Assembly: GCF_002843315.1 (NCBI RefSeq)
Contig: NZ_MVDD01000003.1
Coordinates: 62,001 to 126,000 of the forward strand
Source of the DNA: Labilibaculum filiforme
Lineage (GTDB): Bacteria > Bacteroidota > Bacteroidia > Bacteroidales > Marinifilaceae
Reading direction: 5' to 3'
DNA length: 64,000 bases
The notes beneath the pieces were generated by a model. That model was given only the letters and a program-made list of their open reading frames with translations, had not been told where the DNA came from and searched no databases. The position numbers and the translations under genes were made by a program. Shown one piece after another: positions 23,636 through 32,498 of this stretch. The number at the start of each line of letters is the position of its first letter. Positions within the stretch are counted from its first letter, which is position 1.

Positions 23636-24814
23636 ATGAAGATTTTTCTAATGAACATTATTCAAGAATATATATATCGTGGTCTAAATATAAGATCATC
23701 AGTGATTTTATTGTTGCTGGGAGCTCTTGTTCTTCAACCTCTTGTTGGAGTATCGCAAAGTAATCATTCCATGATTAATACGGTAGTAATTGATGCCGGC
23801 CATGGAGGAAAAGACCCTGGAGCCGTAAGCAAGATTGTTAACGAAAAGGACGTTGTTTTAAGTATAGCACTTAAATTAGGTACTTATATCGAAAAATACT
23901 TTCCTGCGGTTCATGTTATTTATACCCGTGATACGGATGTTTTTATTCCTTTAAATAGAAGATCGGAAATTGCCAACCAAAATAAGGCCGATTTATTTAT
24001 TTCCATTCATGCAAATGCAAATAACAACACTTCTATTAGTGGAACAGAAACCTACACATTGGGATTGCATAAAACTCAAGAAAATTTAGAGGTTGCAATG
24101 AAAGAAAATGCGGTAATGCTCTACGAAGATGATTACAGCACCAAATACGAAGGCTTCGACCCACAAAACCCTGCCTCTTATATCATATTTAATTTAATGC
24201 AAGGTATGAATAGGGAAAAGAGTATTAATTTGGCTGAATTAACCGAATTTCAATTTAAAACAAGAGTTGGCCGTCACTCGCGAGGTGTTCGGGAAGCAGG
24301 ATTCTGGGTTTTGAAACAAGTTAGTATGCCCTCTATATTAGTGGAAGTTGGTTTCGTATCCAATCCAACCGAAGCAAACTACTTAAAACATTCCGATAAT
24401 CAAGATTACCTTGCCAGCGCTATTTTTAGAGCTTTTCGCGATTACAAAACCAAAGTGGAAGAATCGAGTGTTGTACTAGAAAAGAAAGAAGAATTGGTGC
24501 AAGCAGATACAAGTTTAATAGTTCCAGAAACAACGGAGCCAAAAACCGATTCCCTTATAGAATTCTGTGTTCAAGTAAAATCATCCTCAAAACAAATACC
24601 TTTAAATTCTGTTGCTTTTAATAATCTTGAAGATGTAAAAGAACGAATTAGTGATGGTATCTATAAATATACTGTTGGCTCAACAAACCAATACAACGAA
24701 ATTGTTCAGCTACAAAAAGAAGTAAGAAAAGTAATTAGCGACTGTTTTGTTGTCGTATTTTATAATGGAGAACGTATTTCTCTCTCAAAAGCAAGAAAAC
24801 TTCAAAAAACATAG
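23636..24814 (+). CDS. N-acetylmuramoyl-L-alanine amidase with C-terminal SPOR-like domain
   Basis: 392 residues. A hydrophobic N-terminal export segment (~22-42) precedes an Amidase_3 zinc domain that cleaves the lactyl-amide bond of peptidoglycan in the periplasm: VIDAGHGGKDPGA with the first zinc His, NEKD with the zinc Glu, SIHANANN with the second His, and the catalytic Glu in ILVEVGFVSNPTE. After a linker comes a ~80-residue C-terminal domain (311-392, starting CVQVKSSSKQIPL) that is homologous to the end of the next gene product and looks SPOR-like. Divergent from lptD and 56 bases upstream of the MlaD gene: an envelope cluster conserved in the phylum. Confidence 0.9.
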   Translation: MKIFLMNIIQEYIYRGLNIRSSVILLLLGALVLQPLVGVSQSNHSMINTVVIDAGHGGKDPGAVSKIVNEKDVVLSIALKLGTYIEKYFPAVHVIYTRDTDVFIPLNRRSEIANQNKADLFISIHANANNNTSISGTETYTLGLHKTQENLEVAMKENAVMLYEDDYSTKYEGFDPQNPASYIIFNLMQGMNREKSINLAELTEFQFKTRVGRHSRGVREAGFWVLKQVSMPSILVEVGFVSNPTEANYLKHSDNQDYLASAIFRAFRDYKTKVEESSVVLEKKEELVQADTSLIVPETTEPKTDSLIEFCVQVKSSSKQIPLNSVAFNNLEDVKERISDGIYKYTVGSTNQYNEIVQLQKEVRKVISDCFVVVFYNGERISLSKARKLQKT

Positions 24815-24870
24815 GTAGTTTTACTTAAAATTACCTCCATCCACTCAATCTGAAATTAAAACACCAAAAA

Positions 24871-26100
24871 ATGAAATTTTCAAAAGACGCAAAAATTGGA
24901 CTTGTTGTTATTGGAGCTATAGTAATTTTAATTTGGGGTGTGAATTTTCTCAAAGGATTTAATATATTTTCAAGCGAACAAGTTTTTTACGCGAGATACG
25001 AACGAGTCGACGGACTAAAGAAATCTAGTTCGGTAACACTAAAAGGTTACAAAGTTGGTCAAATAAAATCTATTCAATTTAGTAGTTCCTCTGCAGATCA
25101 TCTTTTGGTTGCATTTGCAATATCAGATCAATTTAAACTTCCTGCCAACTCTGTTGCCCATATAGAAAGTGCAGATATTATGGGTACAAAGGTGATTAAA
25201 ATTATCCCTGGAAAAGGAAATACCTTTGTTCAATCGGGGGATACAATTAAAGGCAGTATTGAAGGGGATTTGAAAGAACAGGTTAGCATGCAAATGTTAC
25301 CCCTAAAGAAAAAAGCCGAAAAATTAATGTCAGGAGTTGATTCGGTTCTTACCGTAATACAATATATATTTAACAAGGATACCCGTGATAATTTAACCCG
25401 AAGTTTTGGTAGCATTGAACAAACCCTTCAGAAACTTGAAAATGCCTCTGGAACTTTGGATACAATAATTACCGGACAAAAAAGTCATTTAGAAAATATT
25501 TTCGCCAATGTAGATTCAATCACTGGTAATTTAAAAGACAATAATAAAAACGTTTCAAGCATTCTTACTAATTTTTCTAGTATTAGTGATTCTCTATCGG
25601 CATCGGATATTAGCCAAACCATTAATAATGCCAAGACAACCCTTAAACAAACCAATGAAATTCTTGCGAAGATAAACTCTGGAGAAGGCTCTATGGGCAT
25701 GCTTATAAATAATGATACATTATATACAAATCTAGAAGCAGCCTCGAACGGATTAACCAATCTTTTAATCGATGTAAAAAACAATCCAAAAAAATACATG
25801 CACTTTTCCTTATTTGATACTGGAAAAACTGTTTACATGGATTCCGAGAAATCACAAAAAAAACGAGATAAGGAAAATCAAATTTACTACAAGGTTCAAA
25901 TTATGTCTTCTTCCACACAAATCCCTTTGGACTCCCCTGCCTTTAAGGGACACAAAAAAATTGAAGAAATCTATTTTAATGGAAAGTATAAATATACCAT
26001 TGGCGACACTCAAAACTATAAGGATATTATCCGCCAACAGAAAAAAATACGTGATGATTTCCCAGATGCCTTTGTAATTAAGATCAGCCCAAAGAATTAA
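24871..26100 (+). CDS. MlaD/MCE-family lipid-transport protein with SPOR-like C-terminus
   Basis: 409 residues: short N-terminus, one membrane anchor (~9-27, IGLVVIGAIVILIWGVNFL), an MCE/MlaD domain (~36-115: VFYARYERVDGLKKSSSVTL, IMGTKVIKIIPG), a long helical region with Ser/Asn-rich heptads (~130-300), and a ~70-residue end (339-409, starting YYKVQIMSSSTQIPL). MCE proteins form hexameric rings moving phospholipids between membranes. No MlaE/MlaF genes follow. The C-terminal domain matches that of the amidase next door, an unusual addition to an MCE protein. Probably co-transcribed with the amidase. Confidence 0.88.
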   Translation: MKFSKDAKIGLVVIGAIVILIWGVNFLKGFNIFSSEQVFYARYERVDGLKKSSSVTLKGYKVGQIKSIQFSSSSADHLLVAFAISDQFKLPANSVAHIESADIMGTKVIKIIPGKGNTFVQSGDTIKGSIEGDLKEQVSMQMLPLKKKAEKLMSGVDSVLTVIQYIFNKDTRDNLTRSFGSIEQTLQKLENASGTLDTIITGQKSHLENIFANVDSITGNLKDNNKNVSSILTNFSSISDSLSASDISQTINNAKTTLKQTNEILAKINSGEGSMGMLINNDTLYTNLEAASNGLTNLLIDVKNNPKKYMHFSLFDTGKTVYMDSEKSQKKRDKENQIYYKVQIMSSSTQIPLDSPAFKGHKKIEEIYFNGKYKYTIGDTQNYKDIIRQQKKIRDDFPDAFVIKISPKN

Positions 26101-26489
26101 TTTTTATTTAACCTCCATAATTATAGTAAATCAAAATAGCTTAAACAACTGAAACTCTAGAGCCTAAGTCCTTACCGAACTTCTATTTAACGAACCTTTA
26201 GTTATGTTCGATTTAGACTCATTATAGATTGCGCTAAAAAGACCTTAAAGTATCGTATTTCGAAACCACTATTAACCAGAAAGTTAAGCTACTAGCGCAT
26301 TTATTAGGTTGATTATTAGAACTTTAAAAAATTTCATTTTTTTTACATTTCTGTATCCCTTGTTTTATATAGAATAGCAAATGTTTTGTAAAAGTCAATA
26401 GCTAAATAATTTTTTTTTCAATTTTTTTTTGACAATCTTGCATGAGCAAAATTTAGCACACCCTACATTTTTAAAACACTGACACAGAA
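26101..26489. other. 389-bp region upstream of dnaA; no origin signature
   Basis: AT-rich, with long T runs at 26409-26430. I looked for DnaA boxes (TTATCCACA and close variants on both strands) and found none. It probably only holds the dnaA promoter. Confidence 0.5.
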
Positions 26490-27920
26490 ATGAATAATAA
26501 TCACCTCCAGGTCTGGAATAATTGCTTGGCTGTAATAAAGGACAACGTGCCCCCAATAAGTTACAAAACATGGTTCGAACCTATCGTACCATTAAACTTG
26601 GAGAATCAAATCCTGACGTTGCAAGTCCCAAGCCATTTTTTCTACGAATATTTGGAGGAGCAATACATTGATATTCTAAGAAAAACATTGAGAAAAGAAA
26701 TTGGCAACAGCGCCAAATTGGAATACAATGTTGTGATGGAGAATAATCACATTGCTAATTCAAAACCATTTTCTGTTGTTGTACCAGGTAATAATGGTAC
26801 AAGCCCAAAAAATCGTCCGGTTAGTATGCCTTCCGATAAGGAAGAACTAACCATTCGAAATCCTTTTGTAATTCCAGGAATTAAGAAATTACATATCGAT
26901 TCTCAACTAAATCCGGATTATTCTTTTGCAAACTTTATTGAAGGAGATTGCAACAGACTTGCCAGATCAGCAGGTGTGGCTGTTTCTGAAAATCCGGGAG
27001 GTACTGCTTTTAATCCATTAGTATTGTATGGTGATTCCGGTTTAGGAAAAACACATCTTGCTCAGGCTATTGGAATTAAAACAAAAGAATTACATCAGGA
27101 CAAAACAGTACTTTATGTAAGTGCTAATAAATTCCAAACACAATTTACAGAAGCAATCAGGAATAATAATAAAAATGACTTTCTTCATTTTTATCAAATG
27201 ATTGATGTTCTAATTATTGATGATATTCAAGAATTGGCAGGAAAAGAAAAAACACAAAATACATTTTTCCATATTTTCAACCATCTTCATCAATCAGGTA
27301 AGCAATTAATTCTTACTTCTGATAAAGCTCCAATCGAGTTAAAGGGAATGGAGAATCGTTTACTTTCTAGATTTAAATGGGGACTTTCGGCTGATCTTCA
27401 GAATCCTGATTACGAAACAAGAGTTCGTATTTTACATCAGAAAGCATATAAAGATGGTATTGTTTTAGATAATGAAGTTATTGAATACATAGCCAGTCAT
27501 GTTACCAATAATGTTAGAGAATTGGAAGGAGCATTAATTTCACTATTAGCTCAGTCTACTTTAAATAAAAAAGAGCTTAATCTTGAACTAGCTATTAGTA
27601 TTATCGATAGACTAGTAAAAAACACCAAGCGTGAGCTTTCTATTGATTACATTCAAAAAGTAGTGTGTGATCATTTTTCATTGCCGATTGATGTATTACA
27701 GGTAAAAACAAGAAAAAGAGAAATTGTACAAGCCAGACAAATTGCAATGTACTTCTCTAAAACACTAACAAAAGCTTCTTTAGCTTCCATAGGTTCGCAA
27801 ATTGGAAAAAAAGATCATGCTACGGTGTTACATGCCTGCAAAACAGTAAACAATTTGATTGATACCGATAGAGGTTTCAAAACTCAGATTGATGAAATTG
27901 ACAAAAAACTAAAAATGTAA
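26490..27920 (+). CDS. dnaA: Chromosomal replication initiator DnaA
   Basis: 476 residues, full length. Domain I (1 to ~85, VWNNCLAVIKDNVPPISYKTWFEP split) recruits helicase; domain III has Walker A GDSGLGKTH and Walker B VLIIDDIQ; domain IV ends with the DnaA signature region KKDHATVLHACKTVNNLI. It binds DnaA boxes and opens oriC. Flanked upstream by the MCE gene and downstream by a strong terminator, so it is monocistronic. In this phylum dnaA is often not next to oriC, consistent with the box-free upstream region. Confidence 0.97.
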   Translation: MNNNHLQVWNNCLAVIKDNVPPISYKTWFEPIVPLNLENQILTLQVPSHFFYEYLEEQYIDILRKTLRKEIGNSAKLEYNVVMENNHIANSKPFSVVVPGNNGTSPKNRPVSMPSDKEELTIRNPFVIPGIKKLHIDSQLNPDYSFANFIEGDCNRLARSAGVAVSENPGGTAFNPLVLYGDSGLGKTHLAQAIGIKTKELHQDKTVLYVSANKFQTQFTEAIRNNNKNDFLHFYQMIDVLIIDDIQELAGKEKTQNTFFHIFNHLHQSGKQLILTSDKAPIELKGMENRLLSRFKWGLSADLQNPDYETRVRILHQKAYKDGIVLDNEVIEYIASHVTNNVRELEGALISLLAQSTLNKKELNLELAISIIDRLVKNTKRELSIDYIQKVVCDHFSLPIDVLQVKTRKREIVQARQIAMYFSKTLTKASLASIGSQIGKKDHATVLHACKTVNNLIDTDRGFKTQIDEIDKKLKM

Positions 27921-27948
27921 TTATTACTAACTATTATATTACGCCCGG

Positions 27949-27978
27949 AAAGCAGATTCAATTTGAATCTGCTTTTTA
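27949..27978 (+). terminator. dnaA terminator
   Basis: A perfect 28-base palindrome AAAGCAGATTCA/TGAATCTGCTTT (27949-27976) is followed by TTAATTTT. Confidence 0.85.
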
Positions 27979-28024
27979 ATTTTAGCTAAAGTATTTTTTA
28001 TTATTTTGCGCAAAAATTACAACT

Positions 28025-28885
28025 ATGCTTAACCTACTATTTGCAATTCTTACTTCCACAGGAATTTTTATCACCTTTAAATATCTGGAAAAATTCAAAA
28101 TTGATATTCTATACGCAATAATTATCAATTACCTTACCGCCTCATTATGTGGCTTTTTTCTATCTGACACAAGCTTTAATTTTACCGCTATAATTAAGCA
28201 AGATTGGTTTAACCTATCCATAATAATAGGTGTTCTTTTTATTATCGTATTCTTTATTATTGGACGTTCTACCCAAAAAGCAGGAATATCAGTAACCATA
28301 TTGGCAAGTAAAATGTCTTTTGTGCTCCCTTTGCTTTTCTCTATTATGTACTACCAAGAAGCACTTACAGCGAAAAAAGTATTAGGAATTTTAATCGCGG
28401 TTAGTGCCGTGTTGCTTAGTATTTATAAAGAACAAGGTGCTAAAGTGAATCGTAGGTATATTTGGTTGCCAATTCTTCTCTTTTTTGGTGCCGGAACTGT
28501 TGATTCCTTAGTAAAATATGCTCAGCAAGAATACCTACATACTACCGGAACCGAACAATTTTCCACCCTACTTTTTGCAATTGCAGGCATAGCTGGATTA
28601 ATCACTTTACTAATTCGAAAAGATAAATTCAAAGAGTTGTTTCAGCTAAAAGTTTTGATTGGAGGGTGTATTTTGGGACTTGTTAATTTTGGTTCTCTTT
28701 ACTTTCTAATTGCATCCTTAAATAACTCTGGACTAGATAGTTCTGTTGTTTTTAGCATTGTAAATATTGGCATAGTAGCCTGTTCGGTATTTATTGGATT
28801 AAGCATTTTTAGAGAAAAACTGAACAAAGTAAATATATTGGGAATACTACTAGCTTTTATTGCTATTTTTATTCTAACAAATTAA
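28025..28885 (+). CDS. EamA/DMT-family transporter
   Basis: 286 residues with about ten hydrophobic helices in two repeated halves, the plan of the drug/metabolite transporter superfamily. An EamA-like end of half one is KKVLGILIAVSAVLLSIYK, mirrored at the C-terminus by KVNILGILLAFIAIFILTN. Inner-membrane exporter or importer of a small metabolite; substrate not predictable. Lies 24 bases before the yigZ-type gene on the same strand and is probably co-transcribed with it. Confidence 0.85.
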   Translation: MLNLLFAILTSTGIFITFKYLEKFKIDILYAIIINYLTASLCGFFLSDTSFNFTAIIKQDWFNLSIIIGVLFIIVFFIIGRSTQKAGISVTILASKMSFVLPLLFSIMYYQEALTAKKVLGILIAVSAVLLSIYKEQGAKVNRRYIWLPILLFFGAGTVDSLVKYAQQEYLHTTGTEQFSTLLFAIAGIAGLITLLIRKDKFKELFQLKVLIGGCILGLVNFGSLYFLIASLNNSGLDSSVVFSIVNIGIVACSVFIGLSIFREKLNKVNILGILLAFIAIFILTN

Positions 28886-28909
28886 TTCAACGAGTATTTG
28901 GAATAAGGA

Positions 28910-29521
28910 ATGAGCAACGATACCTATAATACAATCCATCTTGCTTCCGAAGGAATATACAAGGAGAAAGGAAGTAAATTCATTGCATATGCCTATCCGG
29001 TAAGCAATGAAGAGGAGATAAAAGAACAAATAGCAACTCTTAAAAAAGAATACTACGATGCCCGTCATCATTGCTATGCTTATATGCTTGGTGCCGCAAA
29101 ATTAGAATATCGCGCCAATGATGATGGGGAACCATCCTCGACAGCGGGAAAACCCATATTAGGTCAAATTTTATCGAATGATATCACCAATATACTAATA
29201 GTGGTAGTGCGTTATTTTGGAGGAACTAAATTAGGTGTAAGTGGTTTAATTCAAGCTTACAAAAGTGCTGCCGCCGATGCCATTGCTAATGCTGAAATCA
29301 TTGAAAAAACAGTGAATGATATTTACGATGTAAATTTCGATTACTTGGCTATGAATGATGTTATGAAAATTATTAAAGAAGACCAACCCGAACAGTTAGC
29401 TCAAGATTTTAATTTAACCTGTCAAATCACTTTAAGTATCCGCCAAAGTGAGGTTGATAAAATTATCGAGAAATTTTCAAAAATTGAAAGCGTAAAAACA
29501 GAATTCGTAAAAACTATTTAG
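28910..29521 (+). CDS. YigZ/IMPACT-family protein
   Basis: 203 residues. The N-terminal UPF0029 domain is clear: KGSKFIAYAYPV, DARHHCYAYMLG, NDDGEPSSTAGKPILGQI, VVVRYFGGTKLGVSGLIQAY. A short C-terminal domain with alternating beta/alpha elements (DUF1949-like) follows. Eukaryotic IMPACT relatives regulate translation via GCN2; the bacterial role is unsettled. Probably the second gene of a pair with the EamA transporter. Confidence 0.9.
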   Translation: MSNDTYNTIHLASEGIYKEKGSKFIAYAYPVSNEEEIKEQIATLKKEYYDARHHCYAYMLGAAKLEYRANDDGEPSSTAGKPILGQILSNDITNILIVVVRYFGGTKLGVSGLIQAYKSAAADAIANAEIIEKTVNDIYDVNFDYLAMNDVMKIIKEDQPEQLAQDFNLTCQITLSIRQSEVDKIIEKFSKIESVKTEFVKTI

Positions 29522-29608
29522 TTTATTCGATATCAACCCAATACACTGGTACATCATCCTGCTTCTTTTTCCGGCAAAAAAAAATGTTAATAATTAATCG
29601 ATTGTTGA

Positions 29609-29641
29609 TTTGATTTAGAGTATAATTTATACCTATATTTG
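29609..29641 (+). promoter_or_regulatory. Promoter of the pyrB leader
   Basis: TTTG (29609-29612), a 21-base spacer and TATATTTG (29634-29641) match the Bacteroidota consensus TTTG-N19-21-TAnnTTTG fully. Transcription should start near 29647, only a few bases before the leader ORF ATG at 29651. Confidence 0.75.
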
Positions 29642-29650
29642 TAATCTAGA

Positions 29651-29905
29651 ATGGAGATACAACTAATTCAATCTAGAACTGCAAATTATACCAAGAGAAG
29701 TAAGAATCTTTACTTCTTTATAGTCATTTTCCATTATTTATTTCGAAGCAAACACGAATTAAGGACTAATCCCCGATTTTGTTATTTGGATTATCCTTTT
29801 CCAAAATATTTATTAAAATATCCAACATTACTATCCATTATAGTAATTGTTGGATTTTTTTTGTGCCAAAAAAACAATCATATTATAAACACACTTAATT
29901 TTTAA
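29651..29905 (+). CDS. Candidate pyrB leader peptide (pyrL-like)
   Basis: An 84-codon frame starting a few bases after the predicted transcription start and ending three bases before the pyrB ATG. It has no recognisable domain; two hydrophobic patches occur (LYFFIVIFHYLF and LLSIIVIVGFFL). It runs through a U-rich tract, a pause-type hairpin and an intrinsic terminator. In enterobacteria a leader ORF translated across the pyrBI attenuator lets the ribosome prevent terminator folding when UTP is scarce; position and layout here are the same. I infer a regulatory rather than functional peptide. It could also be a chance open frame. Confidence 0.5.
   Translation: MEIQLIQSRTANYTKRSKNLYFFIVIFHYLFRSKHELRTNPRFCYLDYPFPKYLLKYPTLLSIIVIVGFFLCQKNNHIINTLNF
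29763..29862 (+). promoter_or_regulatory. Transcription attenuator of the pyrBI operon
   Basis: Two consecutive hairpins. First: GGACTAATCC (29763-29772) with GGATTATCC (29788-29796), nine pairs and one bulged C, followed by a T/A-rich tract (29797-29819), a likely pause site. Second: ATCCAACATTACTA (29820-29833) with TAGTAATTGTTGGAT (29841-29855), 14 pairs with one bulge, followed by eight T (29855-29862): an intrinsic terminator 46 bases before the pyrB start. Confidence 0.75.
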
Positions 29906-29908
29906 TCA

Positions 29909-30814
29909 ATGGATAACAAAAGTTTAGTATCGATCGACGACTACTCAAAAGAGGAAATCCTGGAAGTATTAGCGAGAGCTGCTCAGTTTGAAAAAAATCC
30001 GAACTGCAACTTACTGGAGGGTAAAGTGGTTGCCTCCTTATTTTTTGAGCCATCTACCCGTACACGTCTTAGTTTCGAAACTGCCATTAGTCGAATGGGA
30101 GGAAGAATTGTTGGTTTTACCGATTCGTCATCTTCCAGTGTTACTAAAGGAGAAACTTTAAAGGATACCACAAAAATGGTAAGTAACTATTGCGACCTGA
30201 TTGTAATGCGTCATCCTATTGAAGGTTCTGCCCGTTATGCTTCCGAAGTATCTGATGTACCTATTATTAATGCAGGCGATGGTGCCAACCAGCATCCTAC
30301 TCAAACCATGCTCGATCTTTATTCCATCATGAAAACTCAGGGGACTCTTGAAAACCTGAATATATTTATGGTTGGAGATCTTAAATACGGGCGTACTGTT
30401 CATTCTCTATTAATGGCACTTTCTCACTTCAATCCTACCTTCCATTTTATTGCTCCTCCCGAATTAGAAATTCCTCGCGGATACAAAATTTTTATGGAGA
30501 AAAACAATATCAAATATTTCGAACATTCGGAATTTAACGATATTATTAACGATGCGGATATCCTATATATGACTCGTGTTCAGAAAGAACGATTTGCAGA
30601 TCCATTGGAATATGAGAAAGTGAAAAACGTGTACATTCTAAAAAATGATATGCTAGACAATACGAAAGCTAACATGAGAATTCTTCACCCGCTTCCAAGA
30701 GTAAATGAAATTGCTGTGGATGTTGATAACAACCCAAAAGCTTACTATTTTCAACAAGCTTTAAATGGCGTTTATGCTCGACAAGCAATCATAGCAAAAG
30801 CTCTTAATCTATAA
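29909..30814 (+). CDS. pyrB: Aspartate carbamoyltransferase catalytic subunit
   Basis: 301 residues. Makes N-carbamoyl-aspartate from carbamoyl phosphate and aspartate, the committed pyrimidine step. Carbamoyl-phosphate motif [15 protein letters not shown], the [10 protein letters not shown] motif and the aspartate-side [11 protein letters not shown] are all intact. Followed after 32 bases by pyrI, so the holoenzyme is the allosteric class B (E. coli-like) type. The upstream leader ORF, pause hairpin and terminator suggest UTP-dependent attenuation. Confidence 0.97.
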   Translation: MDNKSLVSIDDYSKEEILEVLARAAQFEKNPNCNLLEGKVVASLFFEPSTRTRLSFETAISRMGGRIVGFTDSSSSSVTKGETLKDTTKMVSNYCDLIVMRHPIEGSARYASEVSDVPIINAGDGANQHPTQTMLDLYSIMKTQGTLENLNIFMVGDLKYGRTVHSLLMALSHFNPTFHFIAPPELEIPRGYKIFMEKNNIKYFEHSEFNDIINDADILYMTRVQKERFADPLEYEKVKNVYILKNDMLDNTKANMRILHPLPRVNEIAVDVDNNPKAYYFQQALNGVYARQAIIAKALNL

Positions 30815-30846
30815 ATTCATACTCACGAATAAAAGCACATCATCAT

Positions 30847-31305
30847 ATGAACACAAAAAAAGAATTGCAAGTAAGCGCTATTGAGAACGGAACTGTAATC
30901 GATCACATTCCTGCTGAATATCTTTTTCAGGTAATTACTATTTTAGGATTGGATAAAAGTAAAAACTCGGTGACTTTTGGAAATAATCTAGAGAGTAAAA
31001 TATTAGGAAAAAAAGCTATTATTAAAATTTCTGACAAATTTTTTAAAGATGAAGAAATCAACAAAATTTCATTAATCGCTCCTCACGCAAAATTAAATAT
31101 CATTCGCGATTACAAAGTTGCGGAAAAGAAAATTGTAGAATCGCCTAAAAAAGTGGTAGGCATTGCTAAGTGTATGAATCCAAAATGCATTACAAATGTT
31201 GAAGCTGTAACTACTCGCTTTCAAGTGATAAATAACGCTCCAATTACTTTAAAATGTCACTATTGTGAAAAAATAACTGATCACAAAAACATTGAAATTG
31301 TATAA
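30847..31305 (+). CDS. pyrI: Aspartate carbamoyltransferase regulatory subunit
   Basis: 152 residues. Binds the allosteric nucleotides CTP/ATP and, through a structural zinc, the catalytic trimers. Zinc ligands Cys109 and Cys114 (CMNPKC) and Cys137 and Cys140 (CHYC) are present in E. coli-like spacing, and the N-terminal allosteric domain includes NGTVIDHIPA. Second gene of the pyrBI operon, ended by a strong terminator. Confidence 0.97.
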   Translation: MNTKKELQVSAIENGTVIDHIPAEYLFQVITILGLDKSKNSVTFGNNLESKILGKKAIIKISDKFFKDEEINKISLIAPHAKLNIIRDYKVAEKKIVESPKKVVGIAKCMNPKCITNVEAVTTRFQVINNAPITLKCHYCEKITDHKNIEIV

Positions 31306-31331
31306 ATTGCCTGTTTTTGTTTCTCCACTAA

Positions 31332-31362
31332 AAAAAAGAAGTCCGTTTGGACTTCTTTTTTT
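31332..31362 (+). terminator. pyrBI terminator
   Basis: AAAAAAGAAGTCC (31332-31344), GTTT loop, GGACTTCTTTTTTT (31349-31362). Confidence 0.9.
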
Positions 31363-31403
31363 ATAGAATATAAGTTAATTTCCTTAGATAAACAGATAAT
31401 TGC

Positions 31404-31411
31404 TAACTTTG
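31404..31411 (+). promoter_or_regulatory. -7 element for the hypothetical gene at 31436
   Basis: TAACTTTG matches TAnnTTTG, with TTTC 21 bases upstream in place of the -33 TTTG. It supports the start at ATG 31436 rather than an upstream non-ATG codon. Confidence 0.55.
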
Positions 31412-31435
31412 CCAGCTCTAAAAAAACACGCATAC

Positions 31436-32095
31436 ATGACATCTTCAGTTGAACAACTTAGAAAACTTACTGTACAAGCAATTGAAAAAGGACAAAATGG
31501 TAAAATAAGAGCTTGTAAAAAAGACTTGAATACCATTTATATGATTCTTAAAAAAGATCCATTCTTGCTTTGGGATGATAATGCTATTTCGCAATTGGGG
31601 AAAGCAATAATTATGATGCTTCATTTCGATTTAATTGATGATGAAGAACAAAACATAGGCTTAGCTCATCTCTCCTATCTGTATATAAGTAAAGGAATTG
31701 AACAAGAGGAAAGTTTATCTCCAGAAGAAAACCCTGCTGAACTATTTCGTTTAAGAAAGGATCGTGTTATTCTGATGAAAAGTTGTGATGATTCGTTCGT
31801 AGATAGTTTACAGGAATTCTATTTTGCAGATAGTAAAGCCAAAGATTTAGATGAATACAACGAGCAGAGAAAAGCGGTTTTAAGCCGTCTTCCCTACCTT
31901 CAATTTGCTGATATACATTTAATTGAACAAGAATATAAAAATCTTAAAGATGATGTATATTTGTTGGAAACAGCAAATTATATTGAACACGAAAATAACA
32001 TTAGCAACGAGAATTTAAAGGAGGGACTTTTACTTCATAAGATATTGTACAAACATACGCATCAGAAATTAAGAGAAGGCAGATTGTTATTTTAA
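31436..32095 (+). CDS. Hypothetical helical protein
   Basis: 219 residues from ATG 31436 (the longer frame to 31400 uses a non-ATG start and would overlap the promoter). I do not recognise it. It is predicted soluble and mostly helical, with no signal peptide or membrane segment, rich in acidic and lysine residues, and contains a repeated-looking pattern of Leu/Ile with Asp/Glu (AIIMMLHFDLIDDEEQNIGL; FRLRKDRVILMKSCDD). It follows pyrBI but has its own promoter. A TPR-like helical scaffold is possible but no TPR consensus is evident. Confidence 0.6.
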   Translation: MTSSVEQLRKLTVQAIEKGQNGKIRACKKDLNTIYMILKKDPFLLWDDNAISQLGKAIIMMLHFDLIDDEEQNIGLAHLSYLYISKGIEQEESLSPEENPAELFRLRKDRVILMKSCDDSFVDSLQEFYFADSKAKDLDEYNEQRKAVLSRLPYLQFADIHLIEQEYKNLKDDVYLLETANYIEHENNISNENLKEGLLLHKILYKHTHQKLREGRLLF

Positions 32096-32170
32096 AAAGC
32101 CACACAATTAAGCTCGTAAAATACTGAATACTATTCTGTTTGTGCTTTACGTGTGAAAATGAAATTAGAA

Positions 32171-32178
32171 TATATTTG
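32171..32178 (+). promoter_or_regulatory. Possible -7 element for the candidate RNA
   Basis: TATATTTG matches TAnnTTTG exactly, about 48 bases before the structured segment at 32226. No good -33 element lies at the right distance. Confidence 0.35.
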
Positions 32179-32225
32179 CGTACTACCAAATTCCTTATAT
32201 GTTGTGCCGCTTCATAAACAGACTT

Positions 32226-32304
32226 GGGTGAGGGATAGCAGCGATATCCTTTTTTGAGGAACGAAAAAAAGATTTAGCGAATAGCCCGGCCCGAAGGGAC
32301 ACCC
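32226..32304 (+). ncRNA. Candidate structured RNA element
   Basis: Within an otherwise AT-rich 403-bp gap this stretch is G+C-rich and foldable: GGGTG (32226-32230) with CACCC (32300-32304) closes GGATA/TATCC (32233-32237/32245-32249), CTTTTTT/AAAAAAAG (32249-32255/32264-32271) and CCC/GGG (32290-32292/32296-32298). From memory it resembles a dispersed element in Flavobacteriia and relatives (GATAGC...TAGCCCGGCCCGAAGGG); I cannot confirm an Rfam class such as Flavo-1. An A9-G-A-C-T6 tract after it could end transcription. Nothing else was seen in 32096-32498. Confidence 0.5.
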
Positions 32305-32498
32305 CCGAACATAAAAAAAAAGACTTTTTTATCCGCAAAACATATAAAAGCTTATCGGTTTGCAGTTTTATTTATATCTTTCTACTAGATTTTACAGAAA
32401 GCAAAAAATGGCTGCAATTCTTACCAAAACGAGTTCGTTTTATGCCTCACGAAGGGTAATTAAAAATCAGCCAATTAAACAATAAACTAAAATTTTTT

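Noticed and set aside
26101-26489. Possible chromosomal origin upstream of dnaA
   Set aside because: AT-rich and next to dnaA, but no DnaA boxes on either strand; origins in this phylum are often elsewhere.
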